Source of the DNA: Vespa crabro
Lineage: Eukaryota > Arthropoda > Insecta > Hymenoptera > Vespidae
Reading direction: 5' to 3'
Assembly: GCF_910589235.1 (NCBI RefSeq)
Contig: NC_060973.1
Span: 4,040,001 to 4,104,000, forward strand
DNA length: 64,000 bases
Made by a program: the position numbers and the translations under genes. The notes beneath the pieces were generated by a model. That model was not told where the DNA came from. It searched no databases and was given only the letters and a program-made list of their open reading frames with translations. Below are positions 52,301 to 62,859 of this stretch, piece by piece (position 1 is the first letter of the stretch; every line of letters starts with the position of its first letter).

Positions 52301-54319
52301 ATTATTACAATTATAAATTAATGCATTTTTATAAATTATTACATAATCTGTATAAATAATATTCTATATAAATAATTAGATAAATCAATTTTGCAATTTA
52401 ATTCATTGGACGAATCAATATTTCGTTTATATTGTTTTTCAATCTTTCATTTTAAAAATTCACTCGTAATTTATTCGTCTTTCTTCTTCTTCTTCTTTTT
52501 TTCCTTTTCTTTTTCTTTTCTTCTTCTTCTTCTTCTTCTTCTTTAATATGTATTTTCAGGAAAATCCCGATGTATCTCTTCGGTCTATTCTTTTCCAACA
52601 CGTCCAGAATCGTTCAAGCTCGCTTGCTTCTCGTTTCCTTGGAGAAACATTGGGAAATGGTAACGGGGAGTCATGGAGTAGTTACAACGAGTGAATCATC
52701 CTAATCCAAGAAACGTTTTCTAATAGGGGAAGGGAGGTGATTCCTCAGAGATATTTCACTCCCATTTCCTTTGAAAGATTCATCGAACCTGATCATTTAT
52801 TCTTCACGTTCTTTTCTGATTTGACCTAATTTCATACGCTCTACAATTATTTCATATTTTTATATCGATTATATCAAAAATTTTAACTATTTATTTAAGA
52901 TCTTAAGGACGAGTATTAAATTTCCAATGAAAAGATACAATATATGTGAAATAATTAAATAATTATTGACAAAAGAAAAAATATATTAAAAAATAAAATG
53001 ACCGTGAAATATCAGACTTATCGAAATCTACTTAGAAATAAAACATAGAATAGCTGTTCTTTTAAATGACCACTTGAAACTTTTATTCTTATTAATCAGT
53101 TTATGAATAATATCACTCCAAAGAACAGTATTGTTTTTGATAAAATTTCAAGGAGGATAAACGAGTGCGTTCGTTAAAATCTCTCGATTGATTTGAATTT
53201 AATTCAACGATTGCACGTTCAATAAAAATAAATGATTATAAAAAGTCAGATATAGTATCGTAAAAAAAAAAAACAAGATCTAACTCAAAGATAAATCATT
53301 TATATTGCATGAATTTTTTTTGTTCAATAAAAAAAAAAAAGAAGAGAAAAAGATACAAATTTTCTAATACACCCTGTATAGTTAAAAAAAAAAAAAAACA
53401 TTACCCTTCCTTCCAAGATCTAATAATCGTTCCTCGTCTCACTTTTCAAGTAATTCTTTCTTGTTATCTGACAACCGTGTCGTCCATCCATCTAGAATCG
53501 TCTTTATTACGCAGCCCGATGAGATCCAATTGCGTTGAAGTCATCACAATTTCGACGAGATGAAATAAACAAGACGACAACGAGCTAGAAAGTCAATCAG
53601 TAAAGTTTTTCTAAGAAAAAAAAAATAATAATAATAAATAAATAAATAAATTAAAAGAAAAAGAAAAAGCGAGGACATTTACGAGAAAAAGAAGAAAAAA
53701 ACTTGTATGCATTTTTCAGTAGCATTAAACAAAACAAAAATAATTATTACCATTATATAATGTCTATTATTATTTATTTTATATATTACAATAATATTAT
53801 ATTATATAATATATACATATATATTTATTAAATAAATATTTAATAAATAATTTAACAATTTAACATTATAAACAGAGAAATAATATTGCCTTAAATTTTC
53901 TTATTAAAGTGTCTTAATGTAATAATATAAATTATTGCACATATTATACGTTTTATATTAAATCATATAAAATATGATATAATTTTGCAATTCTACGTGA
54001 ATCGAAAAATTAATTTCATACATAAAAGAGAGACAAAATAAACTCAGGCATGAAGCTCGTTCGAATACAATAGGAACCAAAGCGAATTGGTTTGTCAGGA
54101 AGTTGCTTCCTGTTTTTAATGCTCGTTTCTCTCTCTCTCTCTCTCTCTCTCTCGTATTCACTTCGCTCATTATCGTACGTATGTGTAGTTTGTCTCCCTC
54201 TTTTCCTTTTTTTTTTTTCTTTCTTCCTTCATTTTTAGTAGAATGAATAGAGCTCGTAACCTGTGCATGGTATATCACGATGTTATATGTATCTTCACAC
54301 AATCGATAAATAGATAAAT

Positions 54320-54350
<31 letters not shown>

Positions 54351-55391
54351 CTCGTTGCTAAGTATACATAGTCTCCATGTGTATTGTGCAACCAAGTGGA
54401 ACTTGTCCACCCCTTTTATCGATAGAACAATGAACCATTGAAGTAAATATTCAATGCTAGAAAATGAGAAGATTAAAAGCTTTCGATTCTACTACTACCC
54501 TTTCGATTATGTCGAAAGATCGTGAAGATTATATTGTCGAAAGGGATGTTCCTTTTTCTTTCACCGTGAAAGAAATATTCTTTTTCGAATCCTTCTTGAT
54601 TAACTGGACAAGATATATATATATATATCTTGTCCAGTTGATGTATATATCTTCTCCAGTGAGATGTATATATATACATCTCAAAGAAATAAGAAATATT
54701 GGTATTATCTCGACCCGTTTTAATAACTCCCAAATAAGTAGTATGAAAATAATCATGTATAAATTAAAAAAAAAAAATAATAAAAAAAAAATAAAAAAAA
54801 ATGTACCAGCTAAATTGCCCGAGAAAGAAAAAACATTAACAATATTAGCATTTTAATTAACGCGTAATATAATGCAAATCGTAAGAAATGTTTTAATTAA
54901 AATTAATAATTAAGATAAGAAAAAAAATCGTTTGAATAAGATAAGACATTGAAAGAGATTGCCTTGTCAGATTCTAAGTAACTGAAAGGTCCCTTTCATT
55001 TCGTTTTAATCATGACTACTTAAAGTTTTAATCTATAATATAAAAATGTAAGTATTAACGAATGAAAATTATCGATTGAATTAATTACCAATAGGGGGAA
55101 AAAATTTAACTACGTTCGCGTGGATTTCAATTAGAAGTAAAATAAACGAAGGAGTATGATCCTGTACGTTATATATCCCCATGGAATTTTTTAATTAGTA
55201 TTAATTATTTGAGATAAGAAATGAAATTAGTCAAGAAGAAACAAAGAAATTCAAAACGAGCTGTCCAGTCAGATTCCAAATAACTCAAAAAGGTTCTCCC
55301 TTAGGTACGGATATATTTTAGACATGGTGGAGGATGGGTTTCCAAAAAGACTGAAAATGCTTGGAAAGGGAAGAAGAGAGAAAAGAGAGAC

Positions 55392-55453
<62 letters not shown>

Positions 55454-56834
55454 AAGAGAGAGTAGAACCGCGCCAAAACTAAATATAACTGCAGTCCTTT
55501 GTAGAATGCACTGCGATTTACTCGCGTCTTGCGAGATCGGAATACGTGCCGCGGACTCTGAATTATACCGGGCACCGAACGAGAACGAGATTTTTAATTT
55601 TTCTCTTTTCTCGGACGATTACCGAACGAAAGTAAGTGTAAATCCTCGACCGTAAAGGCACCGATCTAATCTTGGATATCCAAGAAATAAGATCAAAATG
55701 TACAAAGAAAAGAAATATATCTGAATGAACCTTTCCATTATGACGTTTTAAATGAGACAAAGGATGAATAATCGATTTAAAAAAGAAAAAGAAAAAAAAA
55801 ACAAGATTAGAATAAACGACGTTATTTTTAATTATATAAATAAATTTTAAAAATTATGATTTAATTGATTGAGAATAATTGATAATTATCATCCCTAGAA
55901 GATATGACATACATATAAATATACATATTAATTCGTAGAAAATTATAATTTTATTGGTTGTAAATGCGCTTAGTTGAGAACTACTGGAAGACATCGATTA
56001 CGGTTAACGCGTGTTCCTCTCTATCTAACGAGATGTAATAGAGCCTACCTAGCTCTATATAACTATATAGGTCCCGTCGTGCTTGTAAATGGCGAACTCG
56101 GAGTTCCAAGGATTTACGAGAATAGAAAATAAATTCGAGTGGATAACTTTTGATCCTTGTTTCCTTTTAAAAGATCCTCCTCGAAAGAAAGAATTTGTTC
56201 ATTATTAAAATATTCCTATGTTGTAATTAGAAATATCTTTTCCTTTTTTCTTCTTCTTCTTCTCTTTTCTTCTTGTTTTTCTTTTTGTTCCGTATTTAAA
56301 AAGTTTTCTTTTTCTTTTTTTTTTATTTTTTTCTTTTTTTTTTTGTTTTATAAAATTCTCATCTGAATAGAAATCTTGTGTGTAATTGGATTCTGATATT
56401 GGTTGTTACTTCGATACAGGTAGAATTACTCTCGGCTCGAACAGGGATGCTGATATTCCAGTGGCTGGTACCGGAGTCGAACCCATTCATTGCGCGATCG
56501 AAAACAATAACGGCGTGGTCACTCTTCATCCCATAAATGGAAACACGGCTATCGATGGTGTCCCGATAAATTCATCGGTGAGACTCGCTCAAGGTAAGAC
56601 CTTGTACCAATACTGCTACATATATTCGAACGAACCAAATTTGTCTTGACCCAAAAGAAGGTCTGGAGAAATAAGGGTACTTATCAAACGTTCACTTTTA
56701 CTTTCTTTTTTTCTTTTTTTTTCTTTTTTTCTTTTTTTTTTTTTTTTTTTTTTGCCCAAGTAACACACAAGTAAACATACAAAGTAAAAAATCAAAAGTT
56801 ACTTTTTGATCCTTCAAAATATAATTATCTTTCA

Positions 56835-56898
<64 letters not shown>

Positions 56899-59098
56899 CT
56901 TTATTCTAAAGATATTATTAATATCGACGTATGACGATGTAACTCTACATCAATTTTATGATCCTTCTATACCTTGTAGGTTGCATGCTGTCGATAGGGA
57001 GATCGAATTACATGCGCTTCAATCACCCTGCCGAGGCCAAGCAACTCCGATCGGTACTGCCACATTCAAGAATTTCCATGGCACCCATAAGCTTCTCTCT
57101 ACCCGATAATCAACTTCAGGAGGGCTGTCACTTGGAAAGAAAGCCACCGGTTGCACCAAGAAAGTCACCGAGGAATTCTTGTTCGGACGACGAAGTTGGC
57201 TTCCTTGGGAAGTTAACGAAATTTGAGATGTTGGCTAAGCAAAACAGAAACAACTGTGTATCACCGAAAGTATTTCCAGCTGGTGGTATAACGACTAATG
57301 TTCCGGCTGATCAGATTTTAGGACATTCTAGAACACCAAATTCTTCGGCAAGGAACAGTTCGAATTTATCGAGCAACAATAATTCCCCTCTTCAGAATCT
57401 AACGAATTTGGATAGAAGTCGTTCTAATACGCCGTGTTTTGTAACGTCATCGCCTAATCATCATTGTTACGAAGACAATCGTCAATCAATGGAAAGTAAA
57501 AATCACAGTAGATCTAATACACCAAATCAAAACTCTCCTATGCTCGATCACAATCGTTCTTTACCTTATCAAAACTCACCTACCCTAAATCGTAATCAAA
57601 TACAGATGTTCTCAACGGCGGAGACATATTTGAAGACTTACAAGCCGTATTATCGCGATAATAAAAGTGAGAACGATCAAAGCAATCAGAATTTCGTAAT
57701 GCCACGAAACTCGACGTCTCGTACGGATTTAATGTCTCGTAGTATGACGTGTCAGAGATCAAACGATTTAGATGATCTTGGTGTTGGTAGGGAATTCGAC
57801 ATGAGCCAGAGTCTGATCGTTACAAAAACTACCACAACGGAATATCTGCAGTTGGAGAAATTTGGATCGAATTCAAGCCTTTGTAATGGTTCGGTGACGT
57901 CCAATCGTTGCAACAATAACGTTAGTAATACTAGTGGTGTAGTTAGGAACGCCGTCGGTCCAAATTTTGGTTCGAATCCAAATATCAAGAGGATTCAACC
58001 ACCGAGCCCGGCATTTAATCGTAACCCTAAATACAATGGAGAACAGACTAGAACGTATGGTCGAGTTAAGAGTCCAACCCCTAGCGTAGGAAGTGGTTGC
58101 TCGTTGGAGGAACTTCGTGAACGGCAAATCGATGCTGAAAACAAACGTCGTGAGGCTGAGAATAAAAGAAAGAGGGCACAAGAAGAGAGATTGAGAGAGC
58201 AGGAGATTGAAAGACAAGAGAAAATGAGATTGGAAGAAATTTTAGCAATGTGTGCGGAATACGAAAGACAAAGTACCATCGACAAACCCAGACAACCTAA
58301 TAGGTAATTTTACTGATGATTTTATCGATGATCCCTCTTTTCAATCCCAACGATATATTGTTCCATTTAAACAATTATTTTCTTTTTTGCAGAATCAAAA
58401 CGAATGGTTCCCTACCACGAGACAAACGATTAGGAGGTGGCTACGTATCACCATACGAAAGTCCTAAAAGTCCATCGAAGAATCAACCACATTTTTCCTT
58501 TGAAACATGTAAACAACAACCGTTAACGAATAATTACGAAAATGTCACGGTACAAAATTCAAAGGTGATCTTTCAAAATAATACTTCGCCCGTAGATCCA
58601 AAAGATCAAATCCCACAAAAATTGGAAAATCTAATGGTCCAAGATACTACGATTCAACAAGCTATACCGAATAATAGTAACAACAATAATCAAGCAATCA
58701 AATGGACGAATAACACGGGTGGTCATAGCTTTTCTAATTCGATTTCCCAAGTTCGTACACCCAATTATGAGAATATCAATTTCGATCGCGCCGGAGCTAA
58801 TAACAACAACAATAACAACAACAACAGCAGCAGCAACAGCGAAGAACGAGAAAGTACAAAAGAGACATCGACTTATGGGACGATTCAGTTGAACGGTACT
58901 AAAATTCCAACGCAACAACAAACTGTTTTGGCACAAAATTATGAAAGATTCGTGTCTTCCAACGGTAACTTGAGTTTATACGAGAACGTAATCGTATCAT
59001 CGATACCACCACCGCCATCTCCAAACAGCAATACTAATCATCATAATAATAACAGTAATAGTAATAACAACAATAATAACAACAACAATAATAATAAC

Positions 59099-59131
<33 letters not shown>

Positions 59132-60887
59132 CAAAATCATTCCATGCCAAAGAAAAATGGTCAGCTATCGAATTCATGTGAAATGATAGAAAATAAATTG
59201 ACAATATCGAACGACGATCTTTTAGAAGCGATCGAACAATTGTCTATGTTATCAAAATCCAAAGAAATTTGTACTACACCGAAAAGAAATAATTCCGAAA
59301 AGGATAACGCGAAATCGAACGAGGCCAAGGCTGATAAAGAAAGGAAAGTGTTGGAAGAGGAAGATAGAAAGAAGTATATCGAATTTTTGCAAAACGAAAA
59401 ACTTCACATTCTTAGTAACATGGATGCCTTGAAGAGAAGCGTTGCTGATATTGAAATACAAGAGGAAGAAATCAGCAGAGAGGTAATTTTTTGAATTAAC
59501 AACATTTATTATCAATTTTTTTTCTTCTGGGGAGATTTTTTTCTTTTCTTTCCTTTTTTTTTTTTTTTTAACTTTTATCTTCATTACATCTTCAAACTTG
59601 ATAATAATAATTATTATCTAGCTGGAGTTGGAGAAGGCACTCTTATCAGCTGAATACGAGTCTGAATCTTTAAAGTTGACACAAGAGGAGAGTGAAAAGA
59701 TAAAGGTCCAGATGAGGATCAATGAACTCGAAAGAGAAATGGCTGAGGATAACACGACCCAAGCAAAATTACAGGCAGAAGCTAAACAAAGAGTACAGAG
59801 AGCTCAGCAAGCTTACGCCAGATTGGAAGAAGAATTAACGTGTTCCACGGATGAGATAGGAGAACAGGAGGACATTGCTGAAAAATTGGCAGCTCAGCAA
59901 GATATCCTTGAGACTGAGAGAAAAGCTTTCGAGGATTTAGAATTTCATCATCTGGAAGAAGAAGCAAGTAAACTTGCTACCAGAGAGGAATTGCAAAGGT
60001 TGGAAGAGATGTTTTATTCATTTCTTTTTGTATTCTAAGCTTGTTCTTTTTCTTCTTTCAATTTATTTTTCTTTTTTTTTAGGTATTTGAGCGAGCTGAC
60101 ATCAAGAATAGAAGCGAAGAAAGCTCAGTTAAACAATTTGGAGTCTCAACGATCAGAAGCTAACAATATGGCAACAAAAGATGCCAGAAGTCTTGAGAGA
60201 CAAAAGTTAGGTCATTTGAAACGATTAGAAGAAGTAAGAAAGCAAATTCTAATGATAACTTTTCTCAAAAAAAAAAAAAAAAAAAAAGAAAAATAAAAAT
60301 AAAATAAGTAAATCGATAAACAAATATCTCTATCTATTGATTCCAATACATATTCATGTAATATTCTTTCAGGGAAGAAACAGATTGCGAACCATCAACG
60401 ATGAACTCGAAAATTTAGCACAAAATTCCTGCGAAAATTGCGAAGAGAAACGATCACCGAGCAGGGAAGATTTCGACAGAATCTCCAGAGTCACCATTGA
60501 CTCTCCCATAGTAAATAATCAGGGCAGCTTAGGTAGGAAGACTATAGAGTCCCTCAAGGAAATTGAGAGAAATCGGCAGCTTCATTTAGCGAAACAAGGT
60601 CAATTACTATAGATTGCGTAAAAATTAAAAAAAGAAAAAAACGTCTTCAAAAAGAAAGAAAGATAAGAAAAAGAGATTCATTTATCTTTGAACAAACTAA
60701 ATCGATAATATAATTTAACAGGTAGCCAAGTGATTTCCGAAGAAAGGAGAAGAGTGGAGGAACTTAAAAGGCGTGTACAAGACGAAGTACGTTCTCAATG
60801 GGAAGAAAGAAAAATGAATTGTGCTTCATTCAATAGCGTTGAATCGGGTGAAGAATCTTCGAGCTATTCAACTGGCTTAACAGAAAG
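49424..60887 (+). CDS. PHLDB: pleckstrin homology-like domain family B (PHLDB/LL5) homologue; eight coding exons, 3' end missing
   Basis: PHLDB1/LL5-alpha and PHLDB2/LL5-beta proteins sit at the cell cortex, bind phosphoinositides through a C-terminal PH domain, and recruit CLASP-bound microtubule ends. The eight exons join in consistent phase into 1212 codons plus two bases. Residues about 24-118 form an FHA domain; visible landmarks are GSGRLSTAV, LGSNRD (48-53), EPIHC (64-68), NGNT (83-86), DG (89-90) and MRFNHPAEAK. Residues about 120-480 are Ser/Pro/Asn-rich with repeated RSNTP and NSP motifs. Residues about 485-535 hold the family-typical charged helix ending RLEEILAMCAEY. A poly-Asn tract lies near residue 755-790, and coiled coils follow from about 860 to 1100. 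The PH domain exons are not in this window. The ATG lies two bases after an acceptor, so the 5' UTR comes from an upstream exon. Confidence 0.93.
50451..50512. repeat. 62-bp near-perfect palindrome
   Basis: Arms beginning AAAATATGCGAATATTATTA and ending in the complement pair throughout, apart from a 4-nt centre. The ends (AAAATATGCG/CGCATATTTT) are unique sequence, so this is more than a fold-back of a trinucleotide repeat. Confidence 0.85.
50901..50925 (+). repeat. (CATAG)5
   Basis: Five perfect pentamer copies in a row. Confidence 0.9.
51653..51682 (+). promoter_or_regulatory. paired TATA boxes in a GC-richer intronic island
   Basis: TATAAAT at 51653-51659 and TATATAAA at 51675-51682 lie in the GC-richer island at 51590-51720, which also has GCGCGCCATTT at 51600. 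It could be an alternative intronic promoter of PHLDB. Transcripts from it would miss the FHA start. No initiator is certain. Confidence 0.25.
51741..51790 (+). repeat. (GAA)n microsatellite
   Basis: About 16 GAA/AGA units inside a purine-only tract of about 130 bp that starts near 51710. The Lys- and Arg-rich frames here are products of the repeat. Confidence 0.9.
52252..52296 (+). repeat. (CT)n microsatellite
   Basis: About 22 CT units. Confidence 0.95.
54602..54639. repeat. 38-bp perfect palindrome
   Basis: AACTGGACAAGAT at the left and its exact complement ATCTTGTCCAGTT at the right flank an (AT)n centre. All 38 bases are self-complementary. Confidence 0.95.
54661..54682. repeat. 22-bp perfect palindrome
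   Basis: GAGATGTATAT and its complement directly follow the 38-bp palindrome after 21 bases. The spacer itself contains a partial copy (ATGTATATAT, TCTCCAGT) of both palindromes. Confidence 0.95.
55395..55449 (+). repeat. (GA)n microsatellite
   Basis: About 27 GA units. Confidence 0.95.
56420..56593 (+). CDS. PHLDB: PHLDB exon, FHA domain part 2
   Basis: It encodes residues 44-101 with the FHA core (LGSNRD, EPIHC, NGNT, IDGVPI). The acceptor is TCGATACAG and the donor is CAAG|GTAAGA. Confidence 0.93.
56594..56979 (+). other. PHLDB intron with (AT)n
   Basis: A 386-bp GT-AG intron with poly(T) at about 56700-56753 and (AT)29 at 56839-56896. Nothing else is visible. Confidence 0.85.
56980..58303 (+). 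CDS. PHLDB: PHLDB exon: FHA end, disordered region, charged helix
   Basis: It encodes residues 102-542. It starts GCMLSIGRSNYMRFNHPAEA, the end of the FHA fold. It then runs through a Ser/Asn/Pro-rich segment in which NRSRSNTP, HSRSNTP, QNSPML and QNSPTLNRNQ recur, and ends in ERLREQEIERQEKMRLEEIL, the best conserved PHLDB helix. The acceptor is CCTTGTAG and the donor is AATAG|GTAATT. Confidence 0.93.
58393..59482 (+). CDS. PHLDB: PHLDB exon: disordered region with poly-Asn and start of coiled coil
   Basis: It encodes residues 543-906. It follows an 89-bp intron (acceptor TTTTTTGCAG) and ends AGAGAG|GTAATT. A poly-Asn tract encoded by mixed AAC/AAT codons spans about 59041-59131. After it, SNDDLLEAIEQLSMLSK and a Lys/Glu-rich helix (EEDRKKYIEFLQNEKLHIL) begin the coiled-coil part. 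Confidence 0.92.
59041..59131 (+). repeat. coding AAC/AAT repeat (poly-Asn)
   Basis: About 25 almost uninterrupted Asn codons lie in frame within the PHLDB exon. The AAC-rich first half and pure AAT second half suggest that the AAT part is the younger, expanding part. Confidence 0.9.
59622..59998 (+). CDS. PHLDB: PHLDB exon: coiled coil
   Basis: It encodes residues 907-1031. It is a continuous heptad-rich helix (LELEKALLSAEYESESLKLT to EEEASKLATREELQ). The donor is CAAAG|GTTGGA, a weak match, but it is the only one that keeps frame with the next exon. Read-through would stop 13 codons later. Confidence 0.88.
60083..60233 (+). CDS. PHLDB: PHLDB exon: coiled coil
   Basis: It encodes residues 1032-1082 (YLSELTSRIEAKKAQLNNLE and on). 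It follows an 84-bp intron with acceptor TTTTTTTTAG. The donor is GAAGAA|GTAAGA. Confidence 0.92.
60373..60598 (+). CDS. PHLDB: PHLDB exon: end of coiled coil and linker
   Basis: It encodes residues 1083-1157. GRNRLRTINDELENLAQ is followed by NSCENCEEKRSPSRE and a Ser-rich linker, then SLKEIERNRQLHLAKQ. The donor is CAAG|GTCAAT. Confidence 0.9.
60722..60887 (+). CDS. PHLDB: PHLDB exon: last recognised exon in the window
   Basis: It encodes residues 1158-1212 plus two bases. SEERRRVEELKRRVQDEVRS and QWEERK are followed by an acidic Ser-rich end (SGEESSSYSTGLTE). The donor is GAAAG|GTACTC in phase 2. In the family, a linker and the PH domain follow; they must lie further on. Confidence 0.9.
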
Positions 60888-61748
60888 GTACTCTTTTTTT
60901 TTTTTTTTATATTCCAAAACTTTCGTAATCTTAATGTTTAATCTTATCAAAATTCAACCGTATAAATCAAATTTAAAAAAAAAAAAAAAGAAGAAGATGT
61001 CAGTTCGTAATCATTGGTACTTAAAAAAATTTCATTTCAACATCTTGTATTATCAATATTCTGCAAAAAAAAAAAAAAAGAGAAAAAATAAATAATTTTA
61101 TACCAATACGTGAATGAAATAAAAAAAATGAACAAATATTTAATATTACAAGGACATCAATGACGCATGTTTACTATAGTTCAACATGAATATTTTTCAA
61201 CGGGGACCCTTCGAAGAATCTTATTAAATATTCCACATACGTTTTCGATCCATTCGTATAACGGATCTCTATCGAGAAACTCTTACGAATTATTTTTACG
61301 TTAGTATAGTGTCAACTCTGATAGAGGAAAGTTTTATATTCTGAAAAGTGTTGATGTGTTCATATCGGTGTAATATCAGTGGATTTTTAAATAATAAATG
61401 TGATATTTCAAAAGAAGACGATCTTAATGAGGAAAAAAAAATTGAATGGATCATTAATAACAACACGATCAAGAACAGCGGACAATTCAGCATCCATTGT
61501 AAGAAGGCAAAGTTCAACAAGTTAAAACAATTAACTTGGTAGATGGTGCTCAATAACGACAACAACAAACAATCATCAACAACAACAACAATCATCAACA
61601 ACAACGACAACTTATAACTTGGCATCATTTCAAAGAGATTAAGTTCAACAAGTTTTCAAAGTGTAGAAAAAATAAAACTGATCAAGGATTTTTCTTAACG
61701 CAATCGTAATATTGTTATGACGAAATTGGAATTTGTTTGAGTCGTGAG
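60888..61748 (+). other. intronic or UTR-like stretch after the last PHLDB exon
   Basis: It contains poly(A) and poly(T) runs and (AAC)n at 61556-61612. The segment 61313-61390 shares short strings with 62560-62600. No PH-domain exon is recognised. Confidence 0.5.
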
Positions 61749-61842
61749 TAAAAGTGGAAGCCTTGATAGTTCAAATTCACGTGGAAGGAAACCGATTGAA
61801 CGTTACGATCACGATGACGAGCCTGATTGCTCCCGACAATAA
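61749..61842 (+). CDS. PHLDB: candidate alternative terminal exon of PHLDB (no PH domain)
   Basis: The frame reads KSGSLDSSNSRGRKPIERYD, then an Asp/Glu-rich end and TAA at 61840-61842. The composition is protein-like and unlike the surrounding low-complexity DNA. Two possible acceptors (AG ending at 61748 or 61754) both complete the phase-2 AG left by the previous exon to give Ser. An AATAAA at 61838-61843 overlaps the stop. Against it, neither AG has a good pyrimidine tract and I know of no such PHLDB ending. It could instead be an internal exon read past its end, or a fragment. Confidence 0.33.
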
Positions 61843-61860
61843 AACGTTTTAGCGGGCCTC

Positions 61861-61867
61861 TTAACTG

Positions 61868-61905
<38 letters not shown>

Positions 61906-62560
61906 TCTCTCACTCGCTTGCTCGCTCGCTCGCTCACATACACATATAACCAACAGATCTTGATGTATTTGCTATAGCATATGTATATGTATTCTGAGTA
62001 CTAACATTGCTACTCGAAGTGGGGCGTTATCATGCGATACGATATCTCTCCTAACTCGCTGTCTTTCCACGGCTCGTCGACGTTAACATCAACGCGTTTG
62101 ATACATCCATTTTCTCTACTATTCGATCTACACGAATACTTATAAATTAATATCAATAATAAAGTACAAAAGATAAAATATCTAAGAATTGTATTAATGT
62201 TAAAAATTAACAAAATATTCTTGAAGATCTATATTTTGATCTGTAAATATAGTTAATAAATTAATATCAAGATTGTTCAATCAATCATTTTATTTATCAA
62301 ATTCTTTTATATAATTTTAATATATTAAAGTCATTACATTACACGACGAGCATCATTTTTTTTTTTTCTTTTTTTCTCGACCTATTTTTATCCTAATAAA
62401 TTGAGAAAGTTATTTGAAATAAAAAAAAAAAAGAAAAATAAATAAATAAAAGAAGAAAAGTGACGATATATAAATATATATACAAGTGAAGATATATATA
62501 TATATATATATACATAAGTGAAATGATTGGATCTTGGCAAGAAAGATCAAGAGTTTTGTT
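61861..62560. other. non-coding spacer
   Basis: It holds (CT)n, (CA)n and (GCTC)n at 61866-61936, AT-rich sequence, poly(A) tracts and (AT)n at 62493-62511. Nothing coding is recognised. Confidence 0.55.
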
Positions 62561-62686
62561 GATGGTGGATTATCAGTGGATTTTGAGAGATAAACTCTGA
62601 TGAAAAAGTGTATGTTCTAAGGAAGGAAGAAAGAAAGAAAGAAAGGAAGAAAGAAAAAAGAAGAAGTTTCTGTATGATGCTCGAAG

Positions 62687-62859
62687 ATGAACGGAAGAAA
62701 CGTGGGCGAAACGATCTTGAACGAGGCTAGGCTTAGAGGGTGCAATCTGATCACTTTGTTCACGAGTAATCGTTATTACCTTTCTACCAAGGATTGGCTT
62801 TGTGAATATTGTTATAATCCTTTGGAAAATCGAACTCGCAATATCTGCCGACGTTGTCT
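62687..62859 (+). CDS. candidate first coding exon of an unrecognised cysteine-motif protein (partial)
   Basis: From ATG 62687 the frame runs 57 codons plus two bases to a consensus donor, TGTCT|GTGAGT. The peptide begins MNGRNVGETILNEARLRG. Residues 37-57 read WLCEYCYNPLENRTRNICRR and a final C, that is WxC-x2-C-x11-C-x2-C. This resembles a zinc-binding RanBP2/NZF-like knuckle (normally W-x-C-x2-4-C-x10-C-x2-C), but the spacing is one longer and the conserved Asn is displaced. The frame is closed by TGA 62675, so the exon cannot simply be an inner PHLDB exon. Two overlapping upstream ATGs (62674 and 62677) open a short different frame that stops near 62730. I do not recognise the gene; the coding call rests on protein-like composition, the donor and the four-cysteine pattern. 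Confidence 0.5.

Larger units (their letters stand above)
49554..56419 (+). other. PHLDB intron of 6.9 kb inside the FHA domain
   Basis: No exon is seen. It contains a 62-bp AT palindrome (50451), (CATAG)5 (50901), a GC-richer island with two TATA boxes (51590-51720), (GAA)n at 51741-51790, (CT)n at 52252-52296, a lone CACCCTGTA terminus (53369), two perfect palindromes (54602, 54661), and (GA)n at 55395-55449. Confidence 0.7.

Noticed and set aside
51833..52321. 162-codon open frame
   Set aside because: Its middle and end are CT-repeat translation (Leu/Ser runs). It is intronic to PHLDB on the same strand with no supporting signals.
56958..56979. Upstream ATG of the large PHLDB exon
   Set aside because: Those codons belong to the intron. 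The acceptor at 56979 and the FHA continuity show the exon begins at 56980.
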